64,000 nucleotides of DNA. It comes from Ectothiorhodospira shaposhnikovii. Lineage in GTDB: Bacteria > Pseudomonadota > Gammaproteobacteria > Ectothiorhodospirales > Ectothiorhodospiraceae. The stretch spans positions 310,001 through 374,000 of the forward strand of contig NZ_JAJMLZ010000002.1 of the NCBI RefSeq assembly GCF_022227765.1, given 5' to 3'. Position numbers and translations under genes: made by a program. How positions within the stretch are numbered: the first letter of the stretch is position 1; every line of letters starts with the position of its first letter. Under the pieces are notes generated by a model. That model worked only from the letters and a program-made list of their open reading frames with translations. It was not told the origin of the DNA and did not search any database. Shown here in pieces: positions 1 through 9,475 of the stretch.

Positions 1-2
1 CC

Positions 3-317
3 GGCAGCCGTTCCCACGGGACCGAACGCATGCAGCAGTTCCTGGAGCGGGTGGGTGAACACGAACTCGTCAGCATGGGCAGTTCGCTCAAGTTCTGCCT
101 GGTGGCGGAAGGCAAGGCCGATCTCTATCCCCGACTGGGTCCCACCAGCGAGTGGGATACCGCCGCGGCCCAGTGCGTGGTCCACGAGGCCGGCGGGGTG
201 GTCACGGATCTCCATCTGAGCCCACTGCGGTACAACACCCATGAAGGCATACTCAATCCGGAGTTCCTGGTCATGGCCGACCCGACACGGGGCTGGGAAA
301 GACATCTGCCGGATTGA
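3..317 (+). CDS. cysQ: 3'(2'),5'-bisphosphate nucleotidase CysQ, C-terminal part
   Basis: The reading frame is open from the window edge, so only the last ~104 residues are present. They read SRSHGTER, then SSLKFCLVAEGKADLYPR and SEWDTAAAQCVVHEAGG, the C-terminal signature of CysQ in the inositol monophosphatase superfamily; the WDTAA segment supplies a metal-binding aspartate. The family hydrolyses 3'-phosphoadenosine 5'-phosphate, a by-product of sulfate assimilation, to AMP in the cytoplasm. The end (PTRGWERHLPD) looks natural. The start and most of the catalytic domain lie upstream of the window. Confidence 0.9.
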   Translation, partial: GSRSHGTERMQQFLERVGEHELVSMGSSLKFCLVAEGKADLYPRLGPTSEWDTAAAQCVVHEAGGVVTDLHLSPLRYNTHEGILNPEFLVMADPTRGWERHLPD

Positions 318-328
318 AAAGCGCCCCG

Positions 329-350
329 TGGGAGCGGCCCCTGGCCGCGA
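329..350. repeat. REP-like palindrome after cysQ
   Basis: GCGGCC and GGCCGC flank a 3-base loop inside a sequence resembling the extragenic palindromes (GGGAGCGG...CCGCGA) common in gammaproteobacteria. It sits between the convergent 3' ends of cysQ and ppsR, the usual place for such elements. Only one copy is seen in this window, so the repeat status is inferred from resemblance. Confidence 0.4.
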
Positions 351-390
351 AGGGATGTGTCGGCCCTGACGGCACGGAGCAATAACAGCC

Positions 391-1206
391 TCAGATACGC
401 CGCATCAGCGCCGCCTGCTGCATCAGCTGGGCGGCGATCTCCTCCACGGACATCTGAGTGATGTTCAGGCAGGGAATCCCCTCCCGCTTGAGCATCCGCT
501 CCACCGCCTTGAGTTCCTTGTTGCACTGCTCCACGCTGGCATACTGACTATTGGGGCGACGCTCGGTGCGAATCTGATGCAACCGCTCCGCGTCCACGGT
601 CAACCCGAACAACTTCTTGCGATAGGGTTCCAGGGAGGCCGGCAGCGTGCCCCGGTCAAAATCATCATCCGCCAGGGGGTAATTGGCCGCCCGGATGCCG
701 TAATTGAGTGCCAGGTACATGCAGGTCGGGGTCTTGCCGGTCCGGGAGACGCCCATCACCACCACATCGGCGTTGGGATAGTCCCGGGTGGTCGCGCCGT
801 CATCGTTCTGGATGGCGAAATGCAGGGCATCCATGCGCTCGGCATAGGTCCGCATGTTGCCCATGCCATGGGAACGCCCGGCCACATGCTGGGCGGTCAC
901 CCCCAGTACCTCTTCCAGGCGGGGCGTAAAGGCATCGAAGAAATCGAAGATCAGACCCCGACAGTGGGCCAGTTCTTCCCGACGCCGGGCATCCACCAGG
1001 GTCGAAAACACCAGGGGCGGCTCGCCGTCACTCTGGGCGGCCCGGTTGATGCGCTGCACCGCCCAGTCCATCTTCTCCTTCGAGTTGATGAAGGGCAGGC
1101 TGACGGTGTTGAAGTGAATCTGCTCGAACTGGGTCAGCAGGGTGTGTCCCAGGGTCTCGGCGGTGATGCCGGTCCCATCGGAGACATAGAAGACGGAGCG
1201 GGTCAT
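391..1206 (-). CDS. ppsR: PEP synthase regulatory protein (bifunctional kinase/pyrophosphorylase, DUF299)
   Basis: A 271-aa protein beginning MTRSVFYVSDGTGITAETLG, the hallmark N-terminus of DUF299/PpsR. A P-loop-like VMGVSRTGKTPTCMYLA follows at about residues 150-165, then ANYPLADDD. The family controls phosphoenolpyruvate synthase by ADP-dependent phosphorylation of an active-site threonine and Pi-dependent dephosphorylation. The length is normal. It lies 107 bases downstream of ppsA on the same strand, so enzyme and regulator are probably co-transcribed. It controls the switch between gluconeogenic PEP formation and glycolytic flux. Confidence 0.95.
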   Translation of the reverse strand: MTRSVFYVSDGTGITAETLGHTLLTQFEQIHFNTVSLPFINSKEKMDWAVQRINRAAQSDGEPPLVFSTLVDARRREELAHCRGLIFDFFDAFTPRLEEVLGVTAQHVAGRSHGMGNMRTYAERMDALHFAIQNDDGATTRDYPNADVVVMGVSRTGKTPTCMYLALNYGIRAANYPLADDDFDRGTLPASLEPYRKKLFGLTVDAERLHQIRTERRPNSQYASVEQCNKELKAVERMLKREGIPCLNITQMSVEEIAAQLMQQAALMRRI

Positions 1207-1232
1207 GGAACGAAACGGGCCTCGTCAAGGAC

Positions 1233-1302
1233 CGGGCCTTAAGGCCCGATCCCGGAAAGATGCGGGCATCCGGTGCCCGGCTGAGCCGGGAGCCGGATGC
1301 CC
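1233..1302. other. Two palindromes in the ppsA-ppsR spacer
   Basis: A perfect 16-bp palindrome, CGGGCCTTAAGGCCCG, lies at 1233-1248. A larger hairpin at 1264-1302 pairs GGGCATCCGG with CCGGATGCCC and has an inner CCCGG/CCGGG stem. Neither is followed by a T-run on the minus strand. They may be an mRNA-stabilising or attenuating structure between ppsA and ppsR; the role is inferred. Confidence 0.4.
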
Positions 1303-1313
1303 TGGGGACGTAC

Positions 1314-3695
1314 TCAGGCGTCCTGACGACCGTTGGCATCCCCGGCCAGACGCAGCCAGGTTTCCACCACGGTGTCCGGGTTCAGGGAGATGGACTCGAT
1401 CCCCTGCGCCATCAGCCACTCGGCCAGATCCGGGTAGTCGGACGGTCCCTGACCGCAGATACCCACATACTTGCCGGCCTTGCGGGCCGCCTGGATGGCC
1501 AGGGACAGCAGCTTCTTCACCGCCGGATCCCGCTCGTCGAAGGTGGCCGCCACCAGGCCGGAATCCCGGTCCAGACCCAGGGTCAGCTGGGTCAGGTCGT
1601 TGGAGCCGATGGAAAAACCGTCGAAGAACTGCAGGAACTCGTCGGCCATCACCGCGTTGGAGGGGATCTCGCACATCATGTAGACCTTGAGGCCGTTCTC
1701 GCCCCGCTTCAGGCCCATCTCGGCCAGCAGGTTGATCACGCCCTCGGCCTCGGCCAGGGTCCGCACAAAGGGCACCATGACCACCACGTTGGTCAGGCCC
1801 ATCTCGTCACGCACCCGACGCACGGCACGGCATTCCAACTCGAAGCAATCGCGGAAATCGTCGGACAGATAACGGGAGGTGCCCCGGTAGCCGATCATGG
1901 GGTTCTCTTCGTCCGGCTCGTAGCGCTCGCCCGCCAGCAGGTTGGCGTACTCGTTGGACTTGAAGTCGGACAGGCGCACGATCACCGGCTCGGGATGGAA
2001 GGAGGCCCCCAGGGTGGCGATGCCTTCCGCCAGCTTGTCCACGTAGAAGCTGACCGGGTCCGGATAGCCGGCAAAGCGCCGGGCCACTTCATCCTTCAAG
2101 TCCGCCGGCAGGGTGTCGAAGTTGAGTAGCGCCTTGGGGTGCACGCCGATCATGCTGTTGATGATGAACTCCAGACGGGCCAGACCCACCCCGGCGTTGG
2201 GGATGTTGCGGAAGTGGAAGGCGCGACCGGGGTTGCCCACGTTCATCATCACCTTCACCGGCACCTCGGGCATGGAGTCGGTACGGGTACGCAGCACCTC
2301 GAACTCCAGCTCACCCTTGTAGATGCGGCCTTCGTCGCCTTCGGCACAGCACACGGTCACGGCATCGCCTTCCTTGAGGCGGGCCGAACCATCGCCGCAG
2401 CCCACCACTGCCGGGATGCCCAGTTCACGGGCGATGATGGCGGCATGGCAGGTGCGGCCACCGCGGTCGGTGACGATGGCGGCGGCCCGCTTCATCACCG
2501 GCTCCCAGTCGGGGTCGGTCATGTCGGTCACCAGCACGTCGCCGGGCTGCACCCGGTCCATCTCGTCCAGGTTCATCACCACGCGCACCTTGCCGGCGCC
2601 GATCTTCTGGCCGATGGCACGGCCGCGCACCAGCACTTCGGTACGGGGGGAGCGGATGCGATAGCGCTCGATCACCTGACCGTCGGCCCGGCTCTCCACG
2701 GTCTCGGGACGGGCCTGCACGATGTAGAGCTGGCCATCCACGCCGTCCAGGGCCCATTCGATGTCCATGGGACGGCCGTAGTGCTGCTCGATGATCATGG
2801 CCTGACGGCCCAGCTCTTCCAGCTGCGCGTCGGTAATGCAGAAACGCAGGCGGTCATCCTCGCCGACCTGTACGGTGCGGGTGGACTGCCCGTTCTCGCC
2901 GAAGACCATCTTGATGGCCTTGCTGCCCAGATGACGGCGCAGCACGGCGGGGCGGCCGGCCTTCAGGGCCGGCTTGTAGAGATGGAATTCATCCGGGTTG
3001 ACGGAACCCTGCACCACGGTCTCGCCCAGGCCCCAGGAGGCGGTGACGAAGACCACGTCGCGGAAACCGGACTCGGTGTCCAGGGTGAACATCACGCCGC
3101 TGGCGCCGATGTCCGACCGGACCATGCGCTGGACGCCGGCGGACAGGGCCACGTCGGCGTGATCAAAACCCTGATGAACCCGATAGGAAATGGCGCGGTC
3201 GTTGTAAAGGGAGGCAAACACCTCATGGATGGCCTTGAGAACGCCGTCCAGCCCGCTGACATTGAGGAAGGTTTCCTGCTGCCCCGCAAAGGAGGCATCC
3301 GGCAGGTCTTCCGCGGTGGCGGAGGAGCGCACGGCGACGGTGAACTCGCCCTCGGTCTCGGCCACCATTTTATTCCAGGCCTCGGTGATGGCCTCGTTCA
3401 GGGCCGGCGGGAACGGGGTTTCCACCACCCAGCGGCGAATCCGGGCACCGGCTTCCCGCAGGGCGCTGATGTTGTCCACGTCCAGATCGGCCAGCAGGCC
3501 GTTGATGCGATCCGCCAGGCCCTCATGCTGGAGAAACTCGCGGAAGGCGTGGGCGGTGGTGGCAAAACCACCCGGGACGCGAACCCCGGCTTCGGACAGG
3601 CCATGAATCATTTCGCCCAGCGAGGCATTCTTGCCGCCCACGCGGGGGACATCGTTCATTCCCAGGTCCTGAAACCAGATAACGTACTTATCCAT
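1314..3695 (-). CDS. ppsA: Phosphoenolpyruvate synthase
   Basis: A 793-aa protein of full family length. It has an N-terminal pyruvate/PEP-dikinase ATP-binding domain ([11 protein letters not shown] near residue 20, [20 protein letters not shown] near 120-140). The central swivelling phosphohistidine domain carries [18 protein letters not shown] around residue 415-430. The C-terminal PEP/pyruvate barrel contains [17 protein letters not shown] and [11 protein letters not shown], the latter with the catalytic cysteine. It converts pyruvate, ATP and water to PEP, AMP and phosphate for gluconeogenesis. It is divergent from the LysR gene across 133 bases and followed by its regulator ppsR. Confidence 0.97.
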   Translation of the reverse strand: MDKYVIWFQDLGMNDVPRVGGKNASLGEMIHGLSEAGVRVPGGFATTAHAFREFLQHEGLADRINGLLADLDVDNISALREAGARIRRWVVETPFPPALNEAITEAWNKMVAETEGEFTVAVRSSATAEDLPDASFAGQQETFLNVSGLDGVLKAIHEVFASLYNDRAISYRVHQGFDHADVALSAGVQRMVRSDIGASGVMFTLDTESGFRDVVFVTASWGLGETVVQGSVNPDEFHLYKPALKAGRPAVLRRHLGSKAIKMVFGENGQSTRTVQVGEDDRLRFCITDAQLEELGRQAMIIEQHYGRPMDIEWALDGVDGQLYIVQARPETVESRADGQVIERYRIRSPRTEVLVRGRAIGQKIGAGKVRVVMNLDEMDRVQPGDVLVTDMTDPDWEPVMKRAAAIVTDRGGRTCHAAIIARELGIPAVVGCGDGSARLKEGDAVTVCCAEGDEGRIYKGELEFEVLRTRTDSMPEVPVKVMMNVGNPGRAFHFRNIPNAGVGLARLEFIINSMIGVHPKALLNFDTLPADLKDEVARRFAGYPDPVSFYVDKLAEGIATLGASFHPEPVIVRLSDFKSNEYANLLAGERYEPDEENPMIGYRGTSRYLSDDFRDCFELECRAVRRVRDEMGLTNVVVMVPFVRTLAEAEGVINLLAEMGLKRGENGLKVYMMCEIPSNAVMADEFLQFFDGFSIGSNDLTQLTLGLDRDSGLVAATFDERDPAVKKLLSLAIQAARKAGKYVGICGQGPSDYPDLAEWLMAQGIESISLNPDTVVETWLRLAGDANGRQDA

Positions 3696-3828
3696 ACTCC
3701 TGCCCTATGCATACGTGAAACGGCAATTGTAGCCGGGACCATGGCCTCAAGACGAGTATTCAGCGAAGCTATCAGCCCCAAAAAGACACTTTTGACCTTT
3801 AATACTAACAATCGACCGGGGAAGATTC

Positions 3829-4791
3829 ATGGGGTCCGTCCCGAATCTCTATTACAAGCAGAATCGCCTCAAACAGCTCAGGGCCTTCTGCCGTGCCGCC
3901 CGCCTGGGCAGCATTTCCATGGCGGCGGAGTCCCTCTTTCTAAGTCAGCCCGCCGTCTCCCTGCAGATCCAGGCCCTGGAACGGGAGTTCGAGACCGTGC
4001 TGTTCGAGCGGCGCGGCCCTCAGATCCGGCTGACCCCCGAAGGCGAGACCCTCTACAAACTGGCCGACCCCTTGGTGGAAGGCATCGACAGACTCCAGGA
4101 AACCTTCGCCGCCAGCTTCGGTCGCCTGGAGTCGGGAGAGCTGAACGTGGCAGCCGGGGAGTCCACCATCCTCTATGTGCTGCCGGAACCCCTGCGCCGT
4201 TTCGCGGAGGTCTATCCGCACATCCGCATCAAGCTGCATAATGTGACGGGCCGTGACGGTCTGGCCATGCTGCACCGGGATGAGGTGGACTTCGCCGTGG
4301 GCTCCATGCTGGAGGTTCCGGAGGACATCACCTACCAGCCCATCGTGACTTACCACCCCAAGCTCATCACCCCGAAGAACCATCCTCTGGCGTCCCTGGG
4401 TGAGCGGATCGAGCTGGAGGACATCAGCCCCTATGGACTCATCCTGCCGCCCCGCCATCTGTCCACCTGGCGTATCGTGGACCTGGTGTTCCGGCAGCAT
4501 AACGTGGACTACCACGTTTCCCTGGAGGCCGGCGGCTGGGAAGTGATCAAGAAGTATGTGGAACTGGGTCTGGGCATTTCCATCGTCACCGATGTCTGCC
4601 TGACGGGCAAGGAACAGCTGGCGGCCATACCGCTGGACCGTTTCTTCCCGGCCCGCAGCTATGGGGTCGTGCAGCGGATCGGTCGGCACCTGTCCCCCCA
4701 GGCCAAGCGCTTCATCACCATGATGGAAGCCGCCTATGCCGGCCCGAAAATGGGGTCCTCGTCACCGTCCGGGCGGGGAGAGAGCGTTTAA
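3829..4791 (+). CDS. LysR-family transcriptional regulator (CysB-like)
   Basis: A 320-aa protein with an N-terminal winged helix-turn-helix (KQLRAFCRAARLGSISMAAE, then LFLSQPAVSLQIQALERE) and a C-terminal periplasmic-binding-protein-like effector domain. Similar CysB-like regulators adjoin sulfur or carbon genes in Chromatiales. It is transcribed divergently from ppsA, so ppsA could be a target, but no binding site was identified. The length and lack of a membrane segment are typical of LysR proteins. The effector ligand is unknown. Confidence 0.85.
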   Translation: MGSVPNLYYKQNRLKQLRAFCRAARLGSISMAAESLFLSQPAVSLQIQALEREFETVLFERRGPQIRLTPEGETLYKLADPLVEGIDRLQETFAASFGRLESGELNVAAGESTILYVLPEPLRRFAEVYPHIRIKLHNVTGRDGLAMLHRDEVDFAVGSMLEVPEDITYQPIVTYHPKLITPKNHPLASLGERIELEDISPYGLILPPRHLSTWRIVDLVFRQHNVDYHVSLEAGGWEVIKKYVELGLGISIVTDVCLTGKEQLAAIPLDRFFPARSYGVVQRIGRHLSPQAKRFITMMEAAYAGPKMGSSSPSGRGESV

Positions 4792-4827
4792 AATTGTGAA
4801 CCATTACCGAAATTACCGGAGGCATTC

Positions 4828-5442
4828 ATGCATTACCCCCTGCTCCCCGCACTTGCCGCCCTGCTCCTGTTCCTGATACCGGTACAGGCCCCGGCCGACG
4901 CAGAGCAGGTCCACCCGACACAACAGCAGATCATGGGCTGGGTGGAGCGGGTGGAGATTTTCCCCGAAGGTATCCAGCTCAAGGCCAAGATGGACACCGG
5001 CGCCACCACATCCTCGCTCAACGCCCTCAACAAGAAGATCTTCGAACGGGACGGTCGGGAGTGGATCGCCTTCGACATCATCGACCCGGAAAACGAGCAA
5101 AACACCGTTCGCATCGAACGCGAGATCAGCCGCTACGTGCGCATCATCCGCCACGACGGCAATCATCAGCGTCGCCCCGTGGTCCGCATCGGCCTGTGCA
5201 TGGGCGAAGTCTACCGCGAGGCGGAGATGAGCCTGATCGATCGCACCCAACTCACCTACCAGGCCCTGGTGGGCCGCAACCACATGCGGGGGGCCATCCT
5301 GGTGGATTCCTCCCGCACCCGCACCCAGCCGCCGGCCTGCGTACCGCCGGACTTGCCGACCACGGACGAACCATCGGACGAAGACACCCCAGACATGGAT
5401 ATGGACATCGAGCAGGATGAAGAAGACCCTGAAGACCGCTGA
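4828..5442 (+). CDS. Retropepsin-like aspartic protease (ATP-dependent Zn-protease family)
   Basis: A 204-aa protein with an N-terminal hydrophobic signal segment (LLPALAALLLFLIPVQAPADA). The central Zn_protease/RimB-like domain has GWVERVEIFPEGIQLKAKMD followed by TGATTSS; D-T-G-A is the retropepsin catalytic signature at about residue 55. The C-terminus is a very acidic tail. It forms a tight operon with the next two genes (spacing 18 bp, then a 4-bp overlap). This protease / 7TM transglutaminase-like / ATP-grasp set is conserved in gammaproteobacteria and has been linked to osmotic-stress tolerance in Pseudomonas. The export site suggests periplasmic action. Confidence 0.82.
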   Translation: MHYPLLPALAALLLFLIPVQAPADAEQVHPTQQQIMGWVERVEIFPEGIQLKAKMDTGATTSSLNALNKKIFERDGREWIAFDIIDPENEQNTVRIEREISRYVRIIRHDGNHQRRPVVRIGLCMGEVYREAEMSLIDRTQLTYQALVGRNHMRGAILVDSSRTRTQPPACVPPDLPTTDEPSDEDTPDMDMDIEQDEEDPEDR

Positions 5443-5460
5443 TCACAACAAGGACCGCCC

Positions 5461-6993
5461 ATGTTGAAGCGTTTCCACCTCCCCCTGGTGATATTGGTGC
5501 TCTGCAGCGCCAGCCTGGGCATGTTTTTCCACAAGGTCTACAACCTCGGCTTCCCCCTGCTGCCGGCGCAGACCGCCGATAACTGGATTGTGGAGGCGCG
5601 CGTGAGCTTCGAGCCCACCGGCGGGGCCGTGACCGCCCGGGTCTTCATCCCCAACGAGCCCAAGCGTTTCGCCCTGCTGGACGAGAACTTCATCTCCCGG
5701 GGCTACGGCCTCACCACGGATCTCTCCGGCGAGAACCGGGAAGCCATCTGGACCACCCGCCATCCCAGTGGCCGCCAGACCCTGTACTATCGCACCACGG
5801 TGTCCCAGCTGGAACGCGAACGTCGGATGGAAGCGCCCTACCCCGGCCCGGTCAGCATGCCCAACCTGGAAGAACCCTATCGCTCCGCCGCCGACGCCGT
5901 GGTCCAGCGGGTGAGGGAACGTTCCGCCGACATCACCAGCTTTGCCACGGTGCTGATCCGGGACATGAACAACACCCCGGACGAGAACATGGCCCTGTTC
6001 GTCTCTCGCGCCGATACGGATCGGGACAAGGTCCGGACCGCCATCCAACTGCTGGCCGGCGCCCGCATTCCCGCCCGCATGGTGCACGGCATTCCCCTCA
6101 CCGACCGTGCCCGCGACCTCCAGCCCCAGGTCTGGCTGGAAGTCCACAATACCCGGCAGTGGGTGGCCATCAATCCCAATACCGGTGCCGTGGGTTACCC
6201 CCCCAACTTCCTGGTCTGGTGGTACGGGGATCAGGATCCGGTCCGCCTGCAGCGGGCCCGCAACCCCCAGATCAGCTTCGCGGTGACGCAGAACTTCCAG
6301 GATGCCGTGGACGTGGCCCAGCAACGGGCCCAGATGATGGACTCCCGGGTGGTGGACTTCTCCCTGTTCGGCCTGCCGATCCAGACCCAGAACATGTACC
6401 GGGTGCTGCTGCTGGTGCCCGTCGGGGCCATGCTCATCGTCCTGCTGCGCAACATCGTCGGTGTCCAGACCTTCGGCACCTTCATGCCCATCCTCATCGC
6501 CCTCTCCTTCCGGGAAACGCAGCTGCTGGGAGGGGTGATCCTGTTCACCCTCATCGTCTCCCTGGGACTGGCCATCCGCTTCTACCTGGAACGGCTCAAG
6601 CTGCTCCTGGTGCCACGACTGGCGGCGGTGGTGATCGTGGTCATCATGATCATGCTCGCCCTCAGCATCCTCAGCCATAACCTGGGCATCGAGCACGGCC
6701 TGTCCATCGCTCTGTTCCCCATGGTCATCCTGGCCATGACCATCGAGCGCATGTCACTGGTGTGGGAAGAACACGGCCCCTCGGATGCCATCCGGCAGGG
6801 CATCGGCAGCCTGGCGGTGGCGGTGGCAGGCTACCTGCTGATGATCAACCCCTACATCGATCATCTGTTCTTCGTCTTCCCCGAACTGCTGCTGATCGTG
6901 CTGGCCGTGACCCTACTGCTGGGCCGCTACACCGGCTACCGGCTCTCGGAACTGCTGCGCTTCCGGGCCCTGTCCGGCAGGGGTAACCCATGA
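5461..6993 (+). CDS. Inactive transglutaminase-like 7TM membrane protein
   Basis: A 510-aa protein with one N-terminal membrane anchor and a periplasmic transglutaminase-fold domain (residues ~150-260, including ARIPARMVHGIPL and VWLEVHNTRQWVAINP). From about residue 310 there are seven hydrophobic helices, such as VLLLVPVGAMLIVLLRNIVG and LLPRLAAVVIVVIMIML-like stretches. The family is called inactive because the catalytic Cys is missing, and I see no Cys at the expected position. It is the middle gene of the protease/7TM/ATP-grasp operon and overlaps the next gene by ATGA, indicating translational coupling. Confidence 0.85.
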   Translation: MLKRFHLPLVILVLCSASLGMFFHKVYNLGFPLLPAQTADNWIVEARVSFEPTGGAVTARVFIPNEPKRFALLDENFISRGYGLTTDLSGENREAIWTTRHPSGRQTLYYRTTVSQLERERRMEAPYPGPVSMPNLEEPYRSAADAVVQRVRERSADITSFATVLIRDMNNTPDENMALFVSRADTDRDKVRTAIQLLAGARIPARMVHGIPLTDRARDLQPQVWLEVHNTRQWVAINPNTGAVGYPPNFLVWWYGDQDPVRLQRARNPQISFAVTQNFQDAVDVAQQRAQMMDSRVVDFSLFGLPIQTQNMYRVLLLVPVGAMLIVLLRNIVGVQTFGTFMPILIALSFRETQLLGGVILFTLIVSLGLAIRFYLERLKLLLVPRLAAVVIVVIMIMLALSILSHNLGIEHGLSIALFPMVILAMTIERMSLVWEEHGPSDAIRQGIGSLAVAVAGYLLMINPYIDHLFFVFPELLLIVLAVTLLLGRYTGYRLSELLRFRALSGRGNP

Positions 6994-7973
6994 AGTGGTT
7001 CATCAGCCCGAAGGAACTGCGACGGCGTGGGGTCGTCGGCATGAACCAGCGCAACGCCTGGTTCATTGCCGAACTCAATCCCCGCCGCAACTACCCCCTG
7101 GTGGACGACAAGCTCCTCACCAAGAAGCTGGCACTGGACGCGGGCATCGCGGTGCCCGAACTCTACGGCGTGATCGAGACCAACCACGACATCCGCAATC
7201 TGGCCAGGATCGTGGGTAAACATGACGACTTCGTCATCAAGCCGGCCCACGGCTCCGGCGGTAACGGCATCATGGTGATCGTCGGCCGCATGCGGGGGCA
7301 TTTCCGCAAGGCCAGCGGCCAGATCGTGGATCAGGCCAGCATGGCTCACCATGTCTCCAACATCCTCAGCGGCATGCACAGTCTGGGGGGGCAGCCGGAC
7401 AAGGCGATGATCGAGTATCGGGTGCACTTCCACCCCATGTTCGAGGAAGTCAGCTTCCAGGGCGTGCCCGACATCCGCACCGTGGTCTACAAAGGCTACC
7501 CGGTGATGGCCATGGTACGACTGCCCACCCGGGACTCGGACGGCAAGGCCAACCTGCACCAGGGCGCCGTGGGGGCCGGCATCGACATGGGTAGCGGGCG
7601 CACCGAACACGGGGTCTGGCACAACCAGATCATCGACCTGCACCCGGACACCGGCGCCCCCATCGGCGGATTGGAAATTCCGGGCTGGGACCGTCTGCTG
7701 GAACTGGCCGCCGGGTGCTTCGAACTGACGGGTCTGGGCTATCTGGGCGTGGACCTGGTGCTGGACCGGGATCGCGGCCCGCTGATGCTGGAACTCAACG
7801 CCCGCCCCGGCCTGGCGGTCCAGCTGGCCAACGGCATCGGCCTGGGCCACCGCATTGCCATGATCGATGCCGCCATCGGCAGGGACGGTAAGCCGACCGC
7901 CTCGCCGGCGGAGCGGGCGGCCTTTGCCCAGGCCCGCTTCAGCGCCGAAGCCGCCCGACACTTCACCCCCTGA
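6990..7973 (+). CDS. Alpha-L-glutamate ligase-like ATP-grasp protein
   Basis: A 327-aa ATP-grasp enzyme related to RimK. Visible motifs are NQRNAWFIAELNPRRNYPLV at the N-terminus, DDFVIKPAHGSGGNGIMVI (nucleotide-binding loop), and LGVDLVLDRDRGPLMLELNA with metal-coordinating Asp/Glu/Asn. The family forms amide bonds using ATP; the substrate of this branch is not established. It starts within the stop codon of the 7TM gene and is the last gene of the three-gene operon. RimK-like ligases paired with retropepsin-like RimB proteases suggest an amino-acid-adding and trimming pair, here at the envelope. Confidence 0.88.
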   Translation: MKWFISPKELRRRGVVGMNQRNAWFIAELNPRRNYPLVDDKLLTKKLALDAGIAVPELYGVIETNHDIRNLARIVGKHDDFVIKPAHGSGGNGIMVIVGRMRGHFRKASGQIVDQASMAHHVSNILSGMHSLGGQPDKAMIEYRVHFHPMFEEVSFQGVPDIRTVVYKGYPVMAMVRLPTRDSDGKANLHQGAVGAGIDMGSGRTEHGVWHNQIIDLHPDTGAPIGGLEIPGWDRLLELAAGCFELTGLGYLGVDLVLDRDRGPLMLELNARPGLAVQLANGIGLGHRIAMIDAAIGRDGKPTASPAERAAFAQARFSAEAARHFTP

Positions 7974-8156
7974 GTCGGCCTAAAATTCACCGTGGCCCAA
8001 GACCGAAGCCGCCGGGCAGGCTATCATGTGCCCACCCCGCCATCTGCGTGCCATCGGAGATCGCGGGCAGGGTCCGGTCTGGCGAGGCACTTTTGCGACG
8101 TCAGGAAGGCTTGTACCTGACAGCAACGCTCAAGTATGTTAAGGCCGTGTCCACCC

Positions 8157-8175
8157 GGCAGGGACCCTCCCTGCC
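8157..8175. other. Inverted repeat in the fnr leader
   Basis: GGCAGGG and CCCTGCC flank a 5-base loop, about 30 bases upstream of the fnr start codon. There is no T-run, so it is unlikely to be an intrinsic terminator. It could be a leader hairpin. The rest of the 230-base spacer after the ATP-grasp gene shows nothing I can name. Confidence 0.3.
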
Positions 8176-8203
8176 GTTTCCGCGGCCGTTCTAAGGTGAA
8201 TCC

Positions 8204-8971
8204 ATGTCCTCGACCAACGTGATGAACATCAAGGAACTCAAGCAGGCGTGCAAGGCCTGCAGCCTGCGCGACCTGTGCCTGCCCCTGGGTGTGTCCGTGG
8301 AAGACCTGTCCATGCTGGAAGGCATCATCAGTCGCAAGCGCCCGGTGCAGCGGCGAGACGTGATCTACCAAGCCGGAGATCCACTGACCTGCCTCTACGC
8401 GGTGCGAACCGGCTCGGTCAAGACCTTCGTGCTGACCAACGACGGCGAAGAACAGGTCACCGGCTTCCACCTGCCCGGCGAGTTGCTGGGCCTGGATGCC
8501 ATCAACGACGGAGTTCATCCCTGCACGGCCCTGGCACTGGAGACGGCCAGTGTCTGCGAGATTCCCTTCGACCGACTGGAAGAACTGGCCGGGCGCACCC
8601 CCGGTCTGCAGCATCAGCTGCTGCGCATCATGAGCCGGGAAATCCAGACCGACGAACACCTGATGACCCTGCTGGGACACCGCACCTCCGATGCCCGGCT
8701 GGCGGCCTTCCTGCTGAACCTGTCACGGCGCTTCGGCATGCGGGGCTTCTCCCGCCATGAATTCAACCTCACCATGTCCCGCTGCGAGATCGGCAACTAC
8801 CTGGGCCTGGCGGTGGAAACCGTGAGTCGCATGCTCAGCCGGTTCCAGGAGCAGGGGCTGATCCAGGTACAGCGCAAGTTCATCACCATCCTCGATGCCG
8901 ACGGCCTGCGGGAGATCGCCGGCATCCATGGCCATGATGCCCGTCACCAGGAACAGGCGTCAGGTCACTGA
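8204..8971 (+). CDS. fnr: FNR-type oxygen-sensing transcriptional regulator (Crp/Fnr family)
   Basis: A 255-aa protein with the FNR iron-sulfur ligand pattern: Cys16, Cys19 and Cys25 (ACKACSLRDLC) and a fourth cysteine at 107 (GVHPC), matching C20/C23/C29/C122 of E. coli FNR. The cyclic-nucleotide-binding-like domain spans ~30-150. The DNA-binding helix reads GLAVETVSRMLSRF, close to the FNR recognition helix that contacts TTGAT half-sites. It should activate anaerobic genes when its [4Fe-4S] cluster is intact. AAGGTGAA precedes the ATG. A likely target is the octaheme cytochrome operon near 44.9 kb, which has an FNR-like box upstream. Confidence 0.95.
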   Translation: MSSTNVMNIKELKQACKACSLRDLCLPLGVSVEDLSMLEGIISRKRPVQRRDVIYQAGDPLTCLYAVRTGSVKTFVLTNDGEEQVTGFHLPGELLGLDAINDGVHPCTALALETASVCEIPFDRLEELAGRTPGLQHQLLRIMSREIQTDEHLMTLLGHRTSDARLAAFLLNLSRRFGMRGFSRHEFNLTMSRCEIGNYLGLAVETVSRMLSRFQEQGLIQVQRKFITILDADGLREIAGIHGHDARHQEQASGH

Positions 8972-8980
8972 ACCGATGGC

Positions 8981-9466
8981 TCAGTCCAGGCTGGAAGCCA
9001 GCACCTGCCAGGCGATGTTGCCGAAGGCCACTTCATACTCCAGCAACATGCGCCCCCGGATGTGGCCGTCCTCGAAGGCGGCCAGCACCCAGCGGTCACT
9101 GAGCACATGGATTTCCTCCGGCACGAAGTGCATGCTCCCCCCGAGCACGCCCCCGTGACCGATCAGCTCGGGCTGGGCGGCCAGATCCGCCACCAGCTGC
9201 ACCCGGGGATCATTCAGCCCCAGGCGTTGCAGCCGCCTGGCCTCGCCTTGCGTCAGCCCCACGGGCGCGGATTCAAGCACCTGCCCGGCGGTCAGGGAGG
9301 CCAGACGCATCTGCAGCGCCAGCACCTCCTGATTGGCGGCCGACACATCCCGCTCCAGGCCGAAGCCCCGGTAGATGTGGATCATGGCAACGATGAGCAG
9401 GAACAGCATGAAGCCGAACCAGACCAGACGTTCGGCATGGGGCAGGAAGCGAGAGGACGTTGTCAT
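8981..9466 (-). CDS. Single-pass membrane protein of unknown function
   Basis: A 161-aa protein with one membrane segment at about residues 14-32 (LVWFGFMLFLLIVAMIHIYR). A short coiled-coil-prone stretch follows (ISAANQEVLALQMRLASL-like), then a soluble domain of ~100 residues. It lies 9 bases downstream of the lipoprotein gene on the same strand, so the two are probably one transcript. I do not recognise the family. The topology suggests an inner-membrane anchor with a periplasmic domain. Confidence 0.6.
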   Translation of the reverse strand: MTTSSRFLPHAERLVWFGFMLFLLIVAMIHIYRGFGLERDVSAANQEVLALQMRLASLTAGQVLESAPVGLTQGEARRLQRLGLNDPRVQLVADLAAQPELIGHGGVLGGSMHFVPEEIHVLSDRWVLAAFEDGHIRGRMLLEYEVAFGNIAWQVLASSLD

Positions 9467-9475
9467 GGAATTTCC

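Noticed and set aside
2139-4241. 700-codon plus-strand frame across ppsA and the LysR gene
   Set aside because: Antisense to ppsA and out of frame with the regulator; His/Gly-rich translation typical of a shadow frame.
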